From: Molanna angustata | Lineage: Eukaryota > Arthropoda > Insecta > Trichoptera > Molannidae | Direction of reading: 5' to 3' | Length of the DNA stretch: 64,000 nt | Assembly (NCBI GenBank): GCA_963576475.1 | Contig: OY754980.1 | Coordinates: forward strand, 23,652,934 to 23,716,933 | In this document: positions 21,741 through 32,617 of the stretch, piece by piece | Layout: every line of letters begins with the position of its first letter | Position numbering within the stretch: the stretch's first letter is position 1 | Notes under the pieces: model-generated | The model's database searches: none | What the model was told of the DNA's origin: nothing | What the model saw: the letters and a program-made list of their open reading frames with translations, nothing else | Made by a program: the position numbers and the translations under genes

Positions 21741-22292
21741 TACATACCATCACGCCAAGTCCCTCGCGGGGTTGGCAGAGAGAACCGAACGTCACTTATT
21801 TTTATCTTGACACACATTCATCACCTCGTCGACATTCATACATCGTCTTGTACATGTTCGTCTGTTGATCACGCTTCTGACATTTCCGTCTTTTGAAATA
21901 CCGTTCAAATGAACGTGCCATCCTTTCCTTGGGCAACCCCGACCTCTCATTCCATTCCTGTCCGCAATGTATATTTTCTTCGTCAGGCGTTCCTCATTCA
22001 TTCTGCTCATGTGGCCAAAACATCTCAATGTGTTCACTTTCATTCTATTGATGACATCTTTTTTAGCTTACATTCTTTCCTTATGTCCTCATTTCTGACC
22101 CTGTCATACATCGTCCTATTACAGATTCTTCTTAGCGATCTCATTTCAACTGAATTTATTCTGCTTTCGTGCGACTTCTGCGATGTCCAAGTTTCACTTG
22201 AATACGTCAAGGTTGGCACTAAGATAGCATTATGAATGGCAAATTTAGCTTTCTATGATATACTGCGATCATTCATAACTGGTCTTATGTAG
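21741..22292 (-). pseudogene. RTE-like LINE 3' fragment, ~180 codons
   Basis: Read leftwards from 22292: 'RPVMNDR', 'KAKFAIHNAILVPTLTYSSE' (equivalent to 24180-24270), 'RINSVEMRSLRRICNR', then the open frame 22043-21792 with MKVNTLRCFGHMSRMNEERL, NGMRGRGCPRKGWHVHLNGI and CMNVDEVMNVCQDK, then 'LSANPARDLA'-like residues after a shift. Several stops and frameshifts are present, with no RT catalytic core. Confidence 0.75.
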
Positions 22293-22299
22293 TATTTTA

Positions 22300-23067
22300 A
22301 TAATCTCTGTTAAATTTCCCTTGATTCATTAGTGTATTGAAGGGGTTGGTAAAATTGATAAGAGTCAAATCGGCTCTTATTCAAATTTATTCAAAAGATA
22401 ATGTTTCATATTAAGATACAAAATAACCTGCCCACTTCCATTAGAGAATTAAAAAAAGTTAAAAATAGCATTTAAAGGGAATATTTTTGGCAATACATTA
22501 TCCTATTTGTTGAATTTTTCTTCTGTATGTACCTAATTACGATACTCCACCCTCGACCATGAGTTTTAACTATACCGAGAGAGTATCAACATTGTAATTT
22601 TGTATAATACATTGTCATAAAATAAATATAATGTATAATGGTACATATTTGAATTAATATAAAAAAAATGCTGTATTAAATAAATATAAATAAATAAATA
22701 CATTGAATGAAAAAATATTTTTAAACGTTTAAGTGGATTACGTCGTTCCTATTTCGCGCTTGTAACTATGGTGGTACGAACCCCACCGCTTTTACTTCAG
22801 TACGAGAAGTAGAATACAACTCCCTCTGTTAAAAATTCTTAGTGATTGCGGCCTTAATATATTTATTTACGGCATAAGCCAACATATTGTAACTTGTAAT
22901 AAATAATTCACTACAAACAAAGATTAAAACATAGAAACAGATAAAAATATAGATTCAGTTAAAAATATGGATTCAGGCAAAAATAATTAGATACCTTACA
23001 AAAAAAATAAAAATAAAATTAACAATAATTAATGGTGCAAATATTAAAAAAAAAAAATGTAAAATGT
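22300..23067. other. No gene recognised
   Basis: AT-rich. Nothing supportable apart from short A-runs. Confidence 0.45.
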
Positions 23068-23204
23068 TTGTCGGCCTTTGTGGCTCAGTAGGTTAGATAT
23101 CTGACTACTCCAAAGGTCCCCTGTGAGACGATTAAAACCGCAAGCCTCCAGAATGTGGCAACTTGTTATTGGGTGCGTGATAAATTAATATTTGACAAAG
23201 TAAT
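23068..23204 (+). mobile_element. SINE family C with tRNA-like head, copy C3
   Basis: Head GGCCTTTGTGGCTCAGTAGG includes an A box (TGGCTCAGTAGG). Compared with C1 and C2 the B box and central part are deleted, and the copy continues with 'cccctgtgagacgatt', 'ctccagaatgtggcaactt', 'attgggtgcgtg'. It ends exactly where a LINE fragment begins. Confidence 0.7.
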
Positions 23205-23205
23205 C

Positions 23206-23690
23206 TTGATACTTGGAGAAGAGCTCTAGAAGATAATGGCCTGCGGATAAGCCAGGATAAGACAGAATACATTGCATGCGAGTTCGAAAGAACATGCACT
23301 GAACAACTGCATATTGAGGATAATCCAGTACCAAGAGTAAACCAATTTAATTACCTTGGATTAATGCTCACAAATGATGCCAACGTGGACAATGACAATG
23401 ATGTATCACACAGGGACAACGTGGCATGCATGAAGTGGAGAAATCTTTCTAGGGTACTCTGTGACAGTAAAATTCCAGTGAGAACAAATGGAAGGGTATA
23501 TAAGACAGCTGTCAGACCGGCGATGTTGTATGGAGCCGAGTGCTGGACCACCAAGAAATGCCACCAACAAAAACTCCACACCGCCGAAATGAAAATGCTT
23601 AGATGGGCCGGCGGTGTTACAAGAAGCGATAAAATCAGAAACACCTATATTCAAGGAAGTTTTAAAGTGGCACCGATAGCTGATACGCGC
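23206..23690 (+). pseudogene. Second RTE-like LINE lineage, RT-thumb fragment
   Basis: Open in one frame for ~160 codons: LDTWRRALEDNGLRISQDKT (post-palm 'GL.IS..KTE'), 'FNYLGLMLTND', 'RPAMLYGAECW', 'KLHTAEMKMLRWAGGVTRSD', 'GSFKVAPI'. It shares the last motifs with 37420-37853 but not with the NGMRGRGRP family. It lacks the catalytic YADD, which would lie just upstream of the truncation point at the SINE. Confidence 0.75.
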
Positions 23691-23699
23691 AATCGCGTC

Positions 23700-24713
23700 A
23701 TTATAATATTATGAGAACAGCGAAGCATGTGTTCGTGTCAACGACACAGTGACAACGTGGTTCTCTATAAATAATGGCGTTAGACAAGTGTGCGGCTAGA
23801 CAATCTCCTTGGCTCTTTAACTTGTACATTGATTTCTGCATAAGAGCCCTTAAGGATGAAAGCAAGGGTCTGAAATTGAGAACCGTAATGGTGCGAGATT
23901 TGATGTATGCCGACGATAAAGTTCTATTAGCAGAAAGTATGGAAGAGTTACAGTATCTTGTAAGTATGGTATATGAAGGATGTATAGAGAATGGACTTAG
24001 GATGAATGCCAGCAAATAGTCTTTGAAAAGAGTGTAAGCAGAAAAGCGTGTAAAATAAGAGTAGAAAACGAATGGCTCGAGCAAGACGACGAATATGTAT
24101 ACTTGGGAAGCATATTTCAACGGAACGGACACTCGATAAAGAGATCGAAAGAAGAGTTATGGCAGGAAACAGAGTGAATGGAGCACTAAGACCCATTATG
24201 AATGATCGCAACATATCAAAGAATGCCAAAGTTGGCATTCATAACGCCATCGTAGTGCCAACCTTGACATATGCAAGTGAAACCTGGACATGGCAGAAGA
24301 CTCATGAAAGTAGAATAAATGCAGTTGAAATGAGATCGTTAAGAAAGATTTGTAATAGAACGATATATGACCGGGTAAGAAAGAGGATATAAGGAAAGAA
24401 TGTAAGATGAAGAAAGATGTCATTACTAGAATGAAAGTGAACACATTGAGATGGTTTGGTCACATGGGGATAATAAATGAGGAGTGCCTGACGAAGAAAA
24501 TATACAGAGCGGAAAGGAATGGAATGAGAGGTCGGGGACGCCCAAGAAAGGGATGGCATGACCATGTGAACGAAATTTTGAAAGACGGAAATACTAGAAG
24601 TGTGAGCAATAGACGATGATGCATGAATGTGGACGAGGCGAGGGATGCTTGCCAGGATAGAAAAATGTGGCGTTCGGTTCTCTCTGCCTACCCCGCAAGA
24701 GACATGGCGTGAT
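23700..24713 (+). pseudogene. RTE-like LINE ORF2, RT palm to C-terminus
   Basis: The most complete copy of the NGMRGRGRP lineage. The frame at 23774 has SPWLFNLYIDFCI and the catalytic DLMYADDKVLLAES (YADD at residues 45-48). After frameshifts, 24072-24392 gives 'LDKEIERRVMAGNRVNGAL', 'PTLTYASETWTWQKTHES', 'INAVEMRSLRKICNR'. 24407-24619 gives MKVNTLRWFGHMGIINEECL and NGMRGRGRPRKGWHDHVNEI, and the end reads CMNVDEARDACQDRKMWRSV...YPARDMA. At least four frame breaks and no endonuclease domain: dead. It may be used as the reference for scraps at 18027, 20677, 21741, 36085 and 53135. Confidence 0.85.
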
Positions 24714-24719
24714 GGTGTA

Positions 24720-26984
24720 TGTATATGTAAAAAAATAGTTAATAATAAATTATTTGTAGAGAATGTATGAAAAAAATGCGTGTTTAATGATTTTCTTAAT
24801 CATTGATCCTGAACCATGTATTCAAAACACTTTTCTCGCAAACAAAACGTCATGAATATAAATTAAGTACTGTTTCTTACCAAGTGCTGTCATTTTATTG
24901 GTAGAGACGCGGAGTTTAAACATTTGTATGTATGTACACGCTGTATTCTTTGATCGCAAACCTAAAATCAAAGGAACCATGATGATCGTAAAACCGGAGG
25001 TGGTGGTTCTGTATTTAATATGTAAAAAGCGTGGTTATTTTATATTTCGAGCTGTATTCACAAAACAGGATTTTAATTCTCCCTTCGATACTAAAACTCA
25101 TTTATCCGACGTCCCGCGTATAGCGTTTTGGGCTTTATTATTCTAAATATTCTATTTACACGGAAAAACATTTGCTTAAATGAAATTGAACGCCTGCCTA
25201 CCTACCAATTTGCACAGAAATTTTTCGATGAAAGCAATTTCATACTATGTTTAAAATAAATAATATTATTTAAAAAAATAAACTCTGAAGCGTTCGCGTT
25301 TTGATTTTTTCTCGCTAGAGCGCTCTCAAAGGAACGATATTTGTATACCGTATTTTTATATTTGTATCAACCAGAGGTGCACACTTTCAAAAAAATATTA
25401 CAAAGATAATATTCAAAATGAGATTCCGTTATTTGAACGCGCTGGACTAGTTTTCCTATTTAATTACTGTATTTTTTTTTGTTATTACTTCTTGCACCCC
25501 ATGAAATATATTCTAGTACCTAAGTAATTTCTACATTTATTTATAGATACGTAATTTTGTTTCTTTTAAATTTCATTTCATTTCATTTCATTTCATTTCA
25601 TTTCATTTCATTTCATTGCAAAAACCAAGAGCTTCGTAATATCTTAGGCAATTATCTAAGATACGGTATCTGAAGTATCATTCGTTCATTCGTCCATCTT
25701 CAGGGATTTTGCAGTAAGATGACGATAATTCAATTATTATCCACGTATCCATATTTAGTATCCACATTAAAATATCATAATGATAAAAGTACATTTTGAA
25801 AGGTATAAAAATATATGGAATATATTTAACATACTATTGTGAAACAGGGAAAAGCCAAGACTTTGAAAATGAATTGTTGTATAAATATTTAAATACGAAG
25901 TAAAATGATTTTAAAACAGCATACCGTTTTTTTTGTCAAAGAATCTTATCAAAATAAAGTGAGAGAGTACGAGTCCTCTTTTCAAACTAACTGATAACGA
26001 GTTTTCATATTTTATTCTGAATTTGCCAAGTTTTAATATGTCTTTCCCCCTTCAGCTACTTTGAATACCATCTTAGTTTTCACTTTATATAAAGAAGTAA
26101 CATTACCAGTATATAACTTATTCATTATTAAGGGGTCCACCATTAAATTTTAGAATAATTATGCAAATGTACCTTTGTAGGTAGGTACATTAAATAATAA
26201 TTGTTAAATCTACACGGTTTTAACGACCAAAAAGAGAGAATTTAAAATACGACATTAAATAATAAATAGTATTGAAAAAATTAAAGATGCCAACCAGGGA
26301 GCACCCATTTGTTTTGTTTTATTATATTTTTTATTTGTTTTTATATAAATCCTGAGTGGTCTCTGTGGTGTATTGTTTATGTAAGTTTTCATTTCTTATG
26401 TGAAATAAATGTATTATAATTATAATTAATGTTTCAAAGTAAATAAAAATCAAATCAATTAGTTTTTATTGAATAAATACGATAATATCAACACACGTTG
26501 AAATATAATTAATGTAGGTACGTGATACAATTTTTTTTGTTATTTTTTCATAATGATCTCGTCCTTGTTAAATTAATTTATTGTGTGGTATATCTTAAAT
26601 TGATATCAGAGGAAGTAAGATAAAAGAACCTTTCTGGAATATATTATTACAATATTTTATGAAGGAAAAAAAAACACTAGAAATTATATTTTGTTTACAA
26701 ATCAAATAGCCCAAAGCAATTTTTTAACATTTTCATATTATTTTGTATGTGTATATTCTTAACATACCTAAATAATAATATGTAGCAAATTATTTGTGAT
26801 TTTGTTGTTCAATCTGCAAATGTTTATTTTTTATATGCCTACTTTCTTTATTTTATAAGCAAAGATATTGTTTTATTGCTAATTAGGTAGGTTGTATTCA
26901 TGGTTTTAATAATTATATTTTTTTTTACATAATTAAACTGCACACAAACAACACTAGGTAAAAAATTACAATGAGTAGGCTTAA
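24720..26984. other. AT-rich stretch, no gene recognised
   Basis: Contains an 82-codon frame (24898-25146) without recognised motif, a (ATTTC)n tract at 25569-25617, and otherwise featureless AT-rich sequence. No gene, RNA or mobile element is supportable. Confidence 0.45.
25569..25617 (+). repeat. (ATTTC)n pentanucleotide microsatellite
   Basis: About ten perfect ATTTC units following 'tttaa'. Confidence 0.95.
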
Positions 26985-28008
26985 TCCAACTGTCGATTTG
27001 TTCAGGAGAACTTTGTTCTCTTAACATATCGACAATGTATCAAGCCAGAATACGCGAGAATTGTATGGAGAGGTCTACTTTTTTCACGGCTTTTCCAACT
27101 TTGAAGTCAAAAAACACCAACTTAGAGGCTTCGCAGCATATATGTTTGATACACGGATTTACTCAGAATTCGGAGTAGAACATTTCGTGTGTCTGTGTGT
27201 CTGTGTGTGTGTGTCTGTGTGTCTGTGTGTGTGTCCGTCCCCCCCTTATAACTTTTGATCCGCTCAATTTACAGAGCCCAAAATTTCAGAATATATAAAC
27301 AGGGTTAGGCCTACAAAACTTTTATACTCAGAATTTTGAATTTTTGTTTCAGTCAGGGGTTATCAACTTTTGAATTTTTATTTTATTTTTCCATATATCT
27401 CAGAAACCATAAAAGCTAGAACGCTGAAAATTGGTACAAACATAGAAAAATAAAAAATCTCAAATCAATTTTTTCAAAAAATTTCCAGAGTTTCTAAAAC
27501 ATTTTTTATTAAGAAAAATATTTTTTTTATGATAAATTTATGAGTTTAACTGCCTATATTTCCAAAACTTATACAATTATCGAAAAAAGCCGAAACACCC
27601 CAACTAGATAATTTAATTTTCTATAAAAAATATAAACATTGTAGTAGAAGATCTCAATTTTTTTAACAATTTTTTTAAAAATTGAATTTAGTGACGACAT
27701 CGCTTCATACATTTTGTATGGCAGTCGCCTATACACAATATGTAAGAAGACTTAATAGTTTGATACTTCATCTCCAAACATACCTACATACCATCATGCT
27801 ATTTTCATATTCTGGGTAGGAAAAAAGGAACTTCCTCCATACTATCCTATCTTGACATACATACCTACATAATATATGTTGTATAGAAAACAAAATATCT
27901 GAACATATTCAATAATTTGTATTTATGGGTTTATAGTTTGGTACATATTCTTCAACTATACATACTATCGCTATCGACAGTTGGATCTCATGTGTTACAT
28001 GCAACTAG
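26985..28008 (+). mobile_element. Family A Helitron-like element, best copy A4
   Basis: Starts A|TCCAACTGTCGAT and ends ATCGACAGTTGGA, then 'tctcatgtgttacatgcaa', then CTAG|T. Thus the 5' end is TC, the 3' end CTAG, the flanks A and T, and a 13-bp inverted repeat is terminal on the left but ~23 bases in from the end on the right. A short hairpin CATGT-gtt-ACATG precedes CTAG. The 5' end folds into a hairpin (TGTCGAT...ATCGACA with inner GAGAAC...GTTCTC). The 1,024 bp have no open frame, so it is non-autonomous. The asymmetric inverted ends resemble Helitron2/Helentron-type elements; that assignment is inference. Confidence 0.7.
27187..27236 (+). repeat. Compound TGTC/TG microsatellite in A4
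   Basis: Alternating 'tgtgtctg' and 'tgtgtg' runs at the family A position that holds (CA)37 in A2 and only three CAGACA-like units in A5 (34915-34935). Confidence 0.85.
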
Positions 28009-28149
28009 TATATAATTCTTAAACTATCCCTACCTAGTGTCAATTACTTGTGGCAAATCAATTCATATAATTAATAACATAATGGGATGTGAATGTGTAG
28101 TGGGTGAAAATGTGTAATGAGGTGTGTAAAATGATGTGTAAAATGTGTC

Positions 28150-28655
28150 TTACTATGCTGATTTTAAATTGAACAGTAAGTTTTTGTATTGGTAAGGCGA
28201 GTTATGAAAAATATCTAATTGAAGGATACTTTGATGCTTATTGTAAGTGGTGAGGATTCTGTTAATTGGTGAGTTTAGAGATGAGTTAGTTCTATAGCAA
28301 TAATTATGGAAGAGTGGCGTGTGTCTCGTACGTCGAGTCGGTACATGCAAATTTATATATGAAACAAGGTCTGGACAGTCAATATTGTTATTTAGTATAT
28401 TATACAGGAAAAGTAAATCATTAATGGTTCGTCATACTGATAGGCATGAGATGTTACACATAGCATAGTCATTGTATATTCTGATCATTCTGTAGATGAA
28501 TTTATTTTGTAATCTTTCTATATTATTGCAATGTATATTATATTTAGGGTTCCAAATGACTGAGGCGAATTCCAATGAACTTCTGAAGAGCGCAAAATAT
28601 AGAATTGTTAGTGTTTTTGGATTCCTGAAATGCTTCCCTATTCTTATTATAAATT
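28150..28655 (-). pseudogene. Jockey-like LINE C-terminal remnant
   Basis: Reading from 28655 leftwards in shifting frames: 'LTILYFALFRSSLEFASVIW', 'NIERLQNKFIYRMIRI', 'LLFLYNILNNNIDCPDLVS', then the open 28350-28153 frame with VPTRRTRHTPLFHNYC, NSSLNSPINRILTTYN, 'LDIFHNS'. The same series occurs on the plus strand at 49950-50330. These are post-RT segments of a jockey-like element ('R.RSHLEYASI.W', 'VP.R..R....F', 'NSPI.R...YN'). Confidence 0.75.
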
Positions 28656-28988
28656 ATATGTATGGTTAGTATATTAATGCTGTTTGTATTTATGGTTAAT
28701 ACATTAATTCTATTTGTATTTATGGTTAGTATATTAATTCTGTTTGTATTTATGGTTAATATATTAATTCTGTTTGTATTTATGGTTAATATATTAATTA
28801 TGTTTGTATTTATGGTTAATATATTAATTCTGTTTGTATTTATGGTTAATATATTAATTATGTTTGTATTTATGGTTAATATATTAATTCTGTTTGTATT
28901 TATGGTTAATATATTAATTCTGTTTGTATTTATGGTAAATATATTAATTCTGTTTGTATTTATGGTTAGTATATTAATTCTGTTTATA
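28656..28988 (+). repeat. 30-bp minisatellite, ~11 copies
   Basis: Unit tatggttaatatattaattc then tgtttgtatt, with few substitutions (ttaatta or ttagta variants). It lies within the jockey-like remnant. The unit is a multiple of three, so both strands stay open (120 and 162 codons of 10-residue repeats); this is not a gene. Confidence 0.95.
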
Positions 28989-29039
28989 TTTTGTCCCAAA
29001 GACCACTCGCCAATATTTATTTGATACCGCAAATTTAAT

Positions 29040-29558
29040 TCACATTACAACCGATGCGATTTTTATTTTATTCTTACTCAACATATAACTTTAAATATGC
29101 TTAAAGTCTCCGTTTATTTCATATTATGAATGACTAATTTTAAACACTGGGAGAGCACATAAACTAACCTCGAATTTTACAAAACAATTTTATTCATCAA
29201 CGAAAATTTTCATTCAACCAAACAATTTTCATCATTTCGCTGTCATCAAGTGACAGCGCATAGTGACAGTCTATAAAAGATAACATCAATCATTTGCACG
29301 TTTGAAAAAAAAATTGGAGAATAAAACCGTCTCACGTACCTACGTGTTTTATGCGAAAAATATTGTTTTTTTGCAAAATAACCGATTATTTTATTATTAT
29401 TATTATTAAAAAGTACATATTTTACATCTGATATAAATAAACATAATAAAAAAACAAATTGACAAAATGAATTTAAATCGTATAATTTATTATATACATG
29501 CAAAAAAAACGAGAAAAGTATCCAGACACAGAAAGTAGTAGTAGTGTCTTTTCAGTAG
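29040..29558. other. No gene recognised
   Basis: AT-rich sequence with a short (TTA)n run at 29387-29408 and no supportable gene. Confidence 0.45.
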
Positions 29559-29605
29559 TAGTCTTGGGGGTACACGCATACGTCGTGTTTCCTTTTATAA
29601 GGTAA
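29559..29605 (+). mobile_element. Family G fragment, left part of split copy G3
   Basis: Ends 'cttttataaggtaa', matching the reversed copy at 60753-60842 ('cttttataaggcaatgc'). The copy resumes at 33839 after the Helitron array. Confidence 0.6.
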
Positions 29606-31044
29606 CTAGTGAACACCCGGCAAACTTTGTATTGCCTGTATAATTAAAAATTGTCCTCCATAACCACCCGTCGCTTCAGACTCTTCAATACCTCCCATCC
29701 CTTCAGTACTTCCCGTCCCTTCAGTACCTTCCGTCCCTTCAGTACCTCCCGTCCCTTCAGTACCTCCCTCAGTTACTCCCGTTCCTTCAGTTACTCCCGT
29801 CCCTTCAGTTACTACCGTCCCTTCAGTTACTCCCGTCCCTTCAGTTACTCCCGTCCCTTCAGTTACTCCCGTCCCTTCAGTTACTCCCGTCCCTTCAGTT
29901 ACTCCCGTCCCTTCAGTTACTCCCGTCCCTTCAGTTACTCCCGTCCCTTCAGTTACTCCCGTCCCTTCAGTTACTCCCGTCCCTTCAGTTACTCCCGTCC
30001 CTTCAGTTACTCCCGTCCCTTCAGTTACTCCCGTCCCTTCAGTACCTCCCGTCCCTTCAGTTACTCCCGTCCCTTCAGTTACTCCCGTCCCTTCAGTTAC
30101 TCCCGTCCCTTCAGTTACTCCCGTCCCTTCAGTTACTCCCGTCCCTTCAGTTACTCCCGTCCCTTCAGTTACTCCCGTCCCTTCAGTTACTCCCGTCCCT
30201 TCAGTTACTCCCGTCCCTTCAGTTACTCCCGTCCCTTCAGTTACTCCCGTCCCTTCAGTTACTCCCGTCCCTTCAGTTACTCCCGTCCCTTCAGTTACTC
30301 CCGTCCCTTCAGTTACTCCCGTCCCTTCAGTTACTCCCGTCCCTTCAGTTACTCCCGTCCCTTCAGTTACTCCCGTCCCTTCAGTTACTCCCGTCCCTTC
30401 AGTTACTCCCGTCCCTTCAGTTACTCCCGTCCCTTCATTACCTCCCGTCCCTTCATTACCTCCCGTCCCTTCAGTAGGTCCCGGTCATACGCTCGACAAT
30501 TCATCAAAGTTTCATTGAAATTGATTGAACGGTTCCAAGGATAGTCCACCTTCATCGGTAAAATGACCTGATACCCGATGAAGAAGAAGAAGAAGAAAAA
30601 TTTTTTAATCCAGAAACTATCCCGGTCATACGCTCGACAATTCACCAAAGTTTCATTGCAATCGGATGAACGGTTCTCAGGTTAGTCCACCTTCATATGT
30701 AAAATGACCTGATACCCGATGAAGAAGAAGAAGAAGAAAATATTTTAAATTCAGAAATCATCCCGGGCATACGATCGACAATTCACCAAAGTTTAATTGC
30801 AATCGGATGAACGGTTCCCAGGATAGTCCACCTTCATAGGTAAAATGACCTAAAACTCGATGAAGAAGAAGAAGAAGTTAAAATTTTTTGATCCAGAAAC
30901 CATCCCTGGTATACTCTCGACAGTTCACCAAAGTTTCATCGCAATCGGATGAGCGGTTTAGGAGCGCATTCAACACATACATAGATACATAGATACATAC
31001 ATAGATACATAGATACATACAAACATTCAAATTTATAATATAGA
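29606..31044 (-). mobile_element. Helitron family B, array member B2
   Basis: In element orientation (minus strand) it runs TCTATATTATAAATTTG ... four ~141-bp units (spacing 141 at 30482, 30623, 30764 and ~30906) ... 18-bp minisatellite ... hairpin GGCAA/TTGCC ... GTTCACTAG|T. Its TC end at 31044 directly abuts the CTAG end of B3 with no host base between. No protein is encoded. The long open frame across it (297 codons) only reflects the 18-bp unit. Confidence 0.8.
29690..30472 (+). repeat. 18-bp minisatellite in B2 (~43 units)
   Basis: Unit CCCGTCCCTTCAGTTACT on this strand. Flanking variants with 'agtacct' lie at the left, and two 'cattacct' units at the right edge next to the 141-bp units. 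Confidence 0.95.
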
Positions 31045-32617
31045 CTAGTGAACACCCGGCAAACTTCGTATTGCCTGTATAATTAAAAATTGTCCTCCAT
31101 AACCACCCGTCGCTTCAGACTCTTCAATACCTCCCATCCCTTCAGTACTTCCCGTCCCTTCAGTACCTTCCGTCCCTTCAGTACCTCCCGTCCCTTCAGT
31201 ACCTCCCTCAGTTACTCCCGTTCCTTCAGTTACTCCCGTCCCTTCAGTTACTCCCGTCCCTTCAGTTACTCCCGTCCCTTCAGTTACTCCCGTCCCTTCA
31301 GTTACTCCCGTCCCTTCAGTTACCCCCGTCCCTTCAGTTACTGCCGTCCCTTCAGTTACTCCCGTCCCTTCAGTTACTCCCGTCCCTTCAGTTTCTCCCG
31401 TCCCTTCAGTTACTCCCGTCCCTTCAGTTACTCCCGTCCCTTCAGTTACTCCCGTCCCTTCAGTTACTCCCGTCCCTTCAGTTACTCCCGTCCCTTCAGT
31501 TACTCCCGTCCCTTCAGTTACTCCCGTCCCTTCAGTTACTCCCGTCCCTTCAGTTACTCCCGTCCCTTCAGTTACTCCCGTCCCTTCAGTTACTCACGTC
31601 CCTTCAGTTACTCCCGTCCCTTCAGTTACTCCCGTTCCTTCAGTTACTCCCGTCCCTTCAGTTACTCCCGTCCCTTCAGTTACTCCCGTCCCTTCAGTTA
31701 CTCCCGTCCCTTCAGTTACTCCCGTCCCTTCAGTTACTCCCGTCCCTTCAGTTACTCCCGTCCCTTCAGTTACTCCCGTCCCTTCAGTTACTCCCGTCCC
31801 TTCAGTTACTCCCGTCCCTTCAGTTACTCCCGTCCCTTCAGTTACTCCCGTCCCTTCAGTTACTCCCGTCCCTTCATTACCTCCCGTCCCTTCATTACCT
31901 CCCGTCCCTTCATTACCTCCCGTCCCTTCATTACCTCCCGTCCCTTCATTACCTCCCGTCTCTTCATTACCTCCCGTCCCTTCATTACCTCCCGTCCCTT
32001 CATTACCTCCCGTCCCTTCATTACCTCCCGTCCCTTCATTACCTCCCGTCCCTTCATTACCTCCCGTCCCTTCAGTAGGTCCCGGTCATACGCTCGACAA
32101 TTCATCAAAGTTTCATTGAAATTGAATGAACGGTTCCCAGGATAGTCCACCTTCATAGGTAAAATGACCTGATACCCGATGAAGAAGAAGAAGAAGAAAA
32201 ATTTTTTAATCCAGAAACTATCCCGGTCATACGCTCGACAATACACCAAAGTTTCATTGCAATCGGATGAACGGTTCTCAAGTTTGTCCACCTTCATATG
32301 TAAAATGACCTGATACCCGATGAAGAAGAAGAAGAAGAAAATATTTTAAATTCAGAAATCATCCCGGGCATACGATCGACAATTCACCAAAGTTTAATTG
32401 CAATCGGATGAACGGTTCCCAGGATAGTCCACCTTCATAGGTAAAATGACCTAAAACTCGATGATGAAGAAGAAGAAGTTAAAATTTTTTGATCCAGAAA
32501 CCATCCCTGGTATATTCTTGACAGTTCACCAAAGTTTCATCGCAATCGGATGAGCGGTTTAGGAGCGCATTCAACACATACATAGATACATACAAACATT
32601 CAAATTTATAATATAGA
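31045..32617 (-). mobile_element. Helitron family B, array member B3
   Basis: Longest member. Same termini and order as B2. Its CTAG end (31045-31048) touches the TC end of B2, and its TC end (32617) touches the CTAG end of B4. The minisatellite is larger than in B2 or B4, and the 141-bp units show small substitutions against B2, so the copies are not simple clones. Confidence 0.8.
31130..32077 (+). repeat. 18-bp minisatellite in B3 (~52 units)
   Basis: Two zones: ~40 units of the CAGTTACT type, then about twelve consecutive 'cattacct' units at the right edge. B2 has two such units and B4 one, pointing to a local expansion in B3. Confidence 0.95.

Noticed and set aside
28544..29032. 162-codon and 120-codon repeat-protein frames on both strands
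   Set aside because: Product of the 30-bp minisatellite; its unit length is divisible by three and contains no stop in these frames.
29651..32145. Long open frames of 297 and 351 codons (S-R-P-F-S-Y repeats)
   Set aside because: They are the 18-bp Helitron minisatellite read in one frame. Other frames and the opposite strand are open as well, and no start, signal or unique domain is present.
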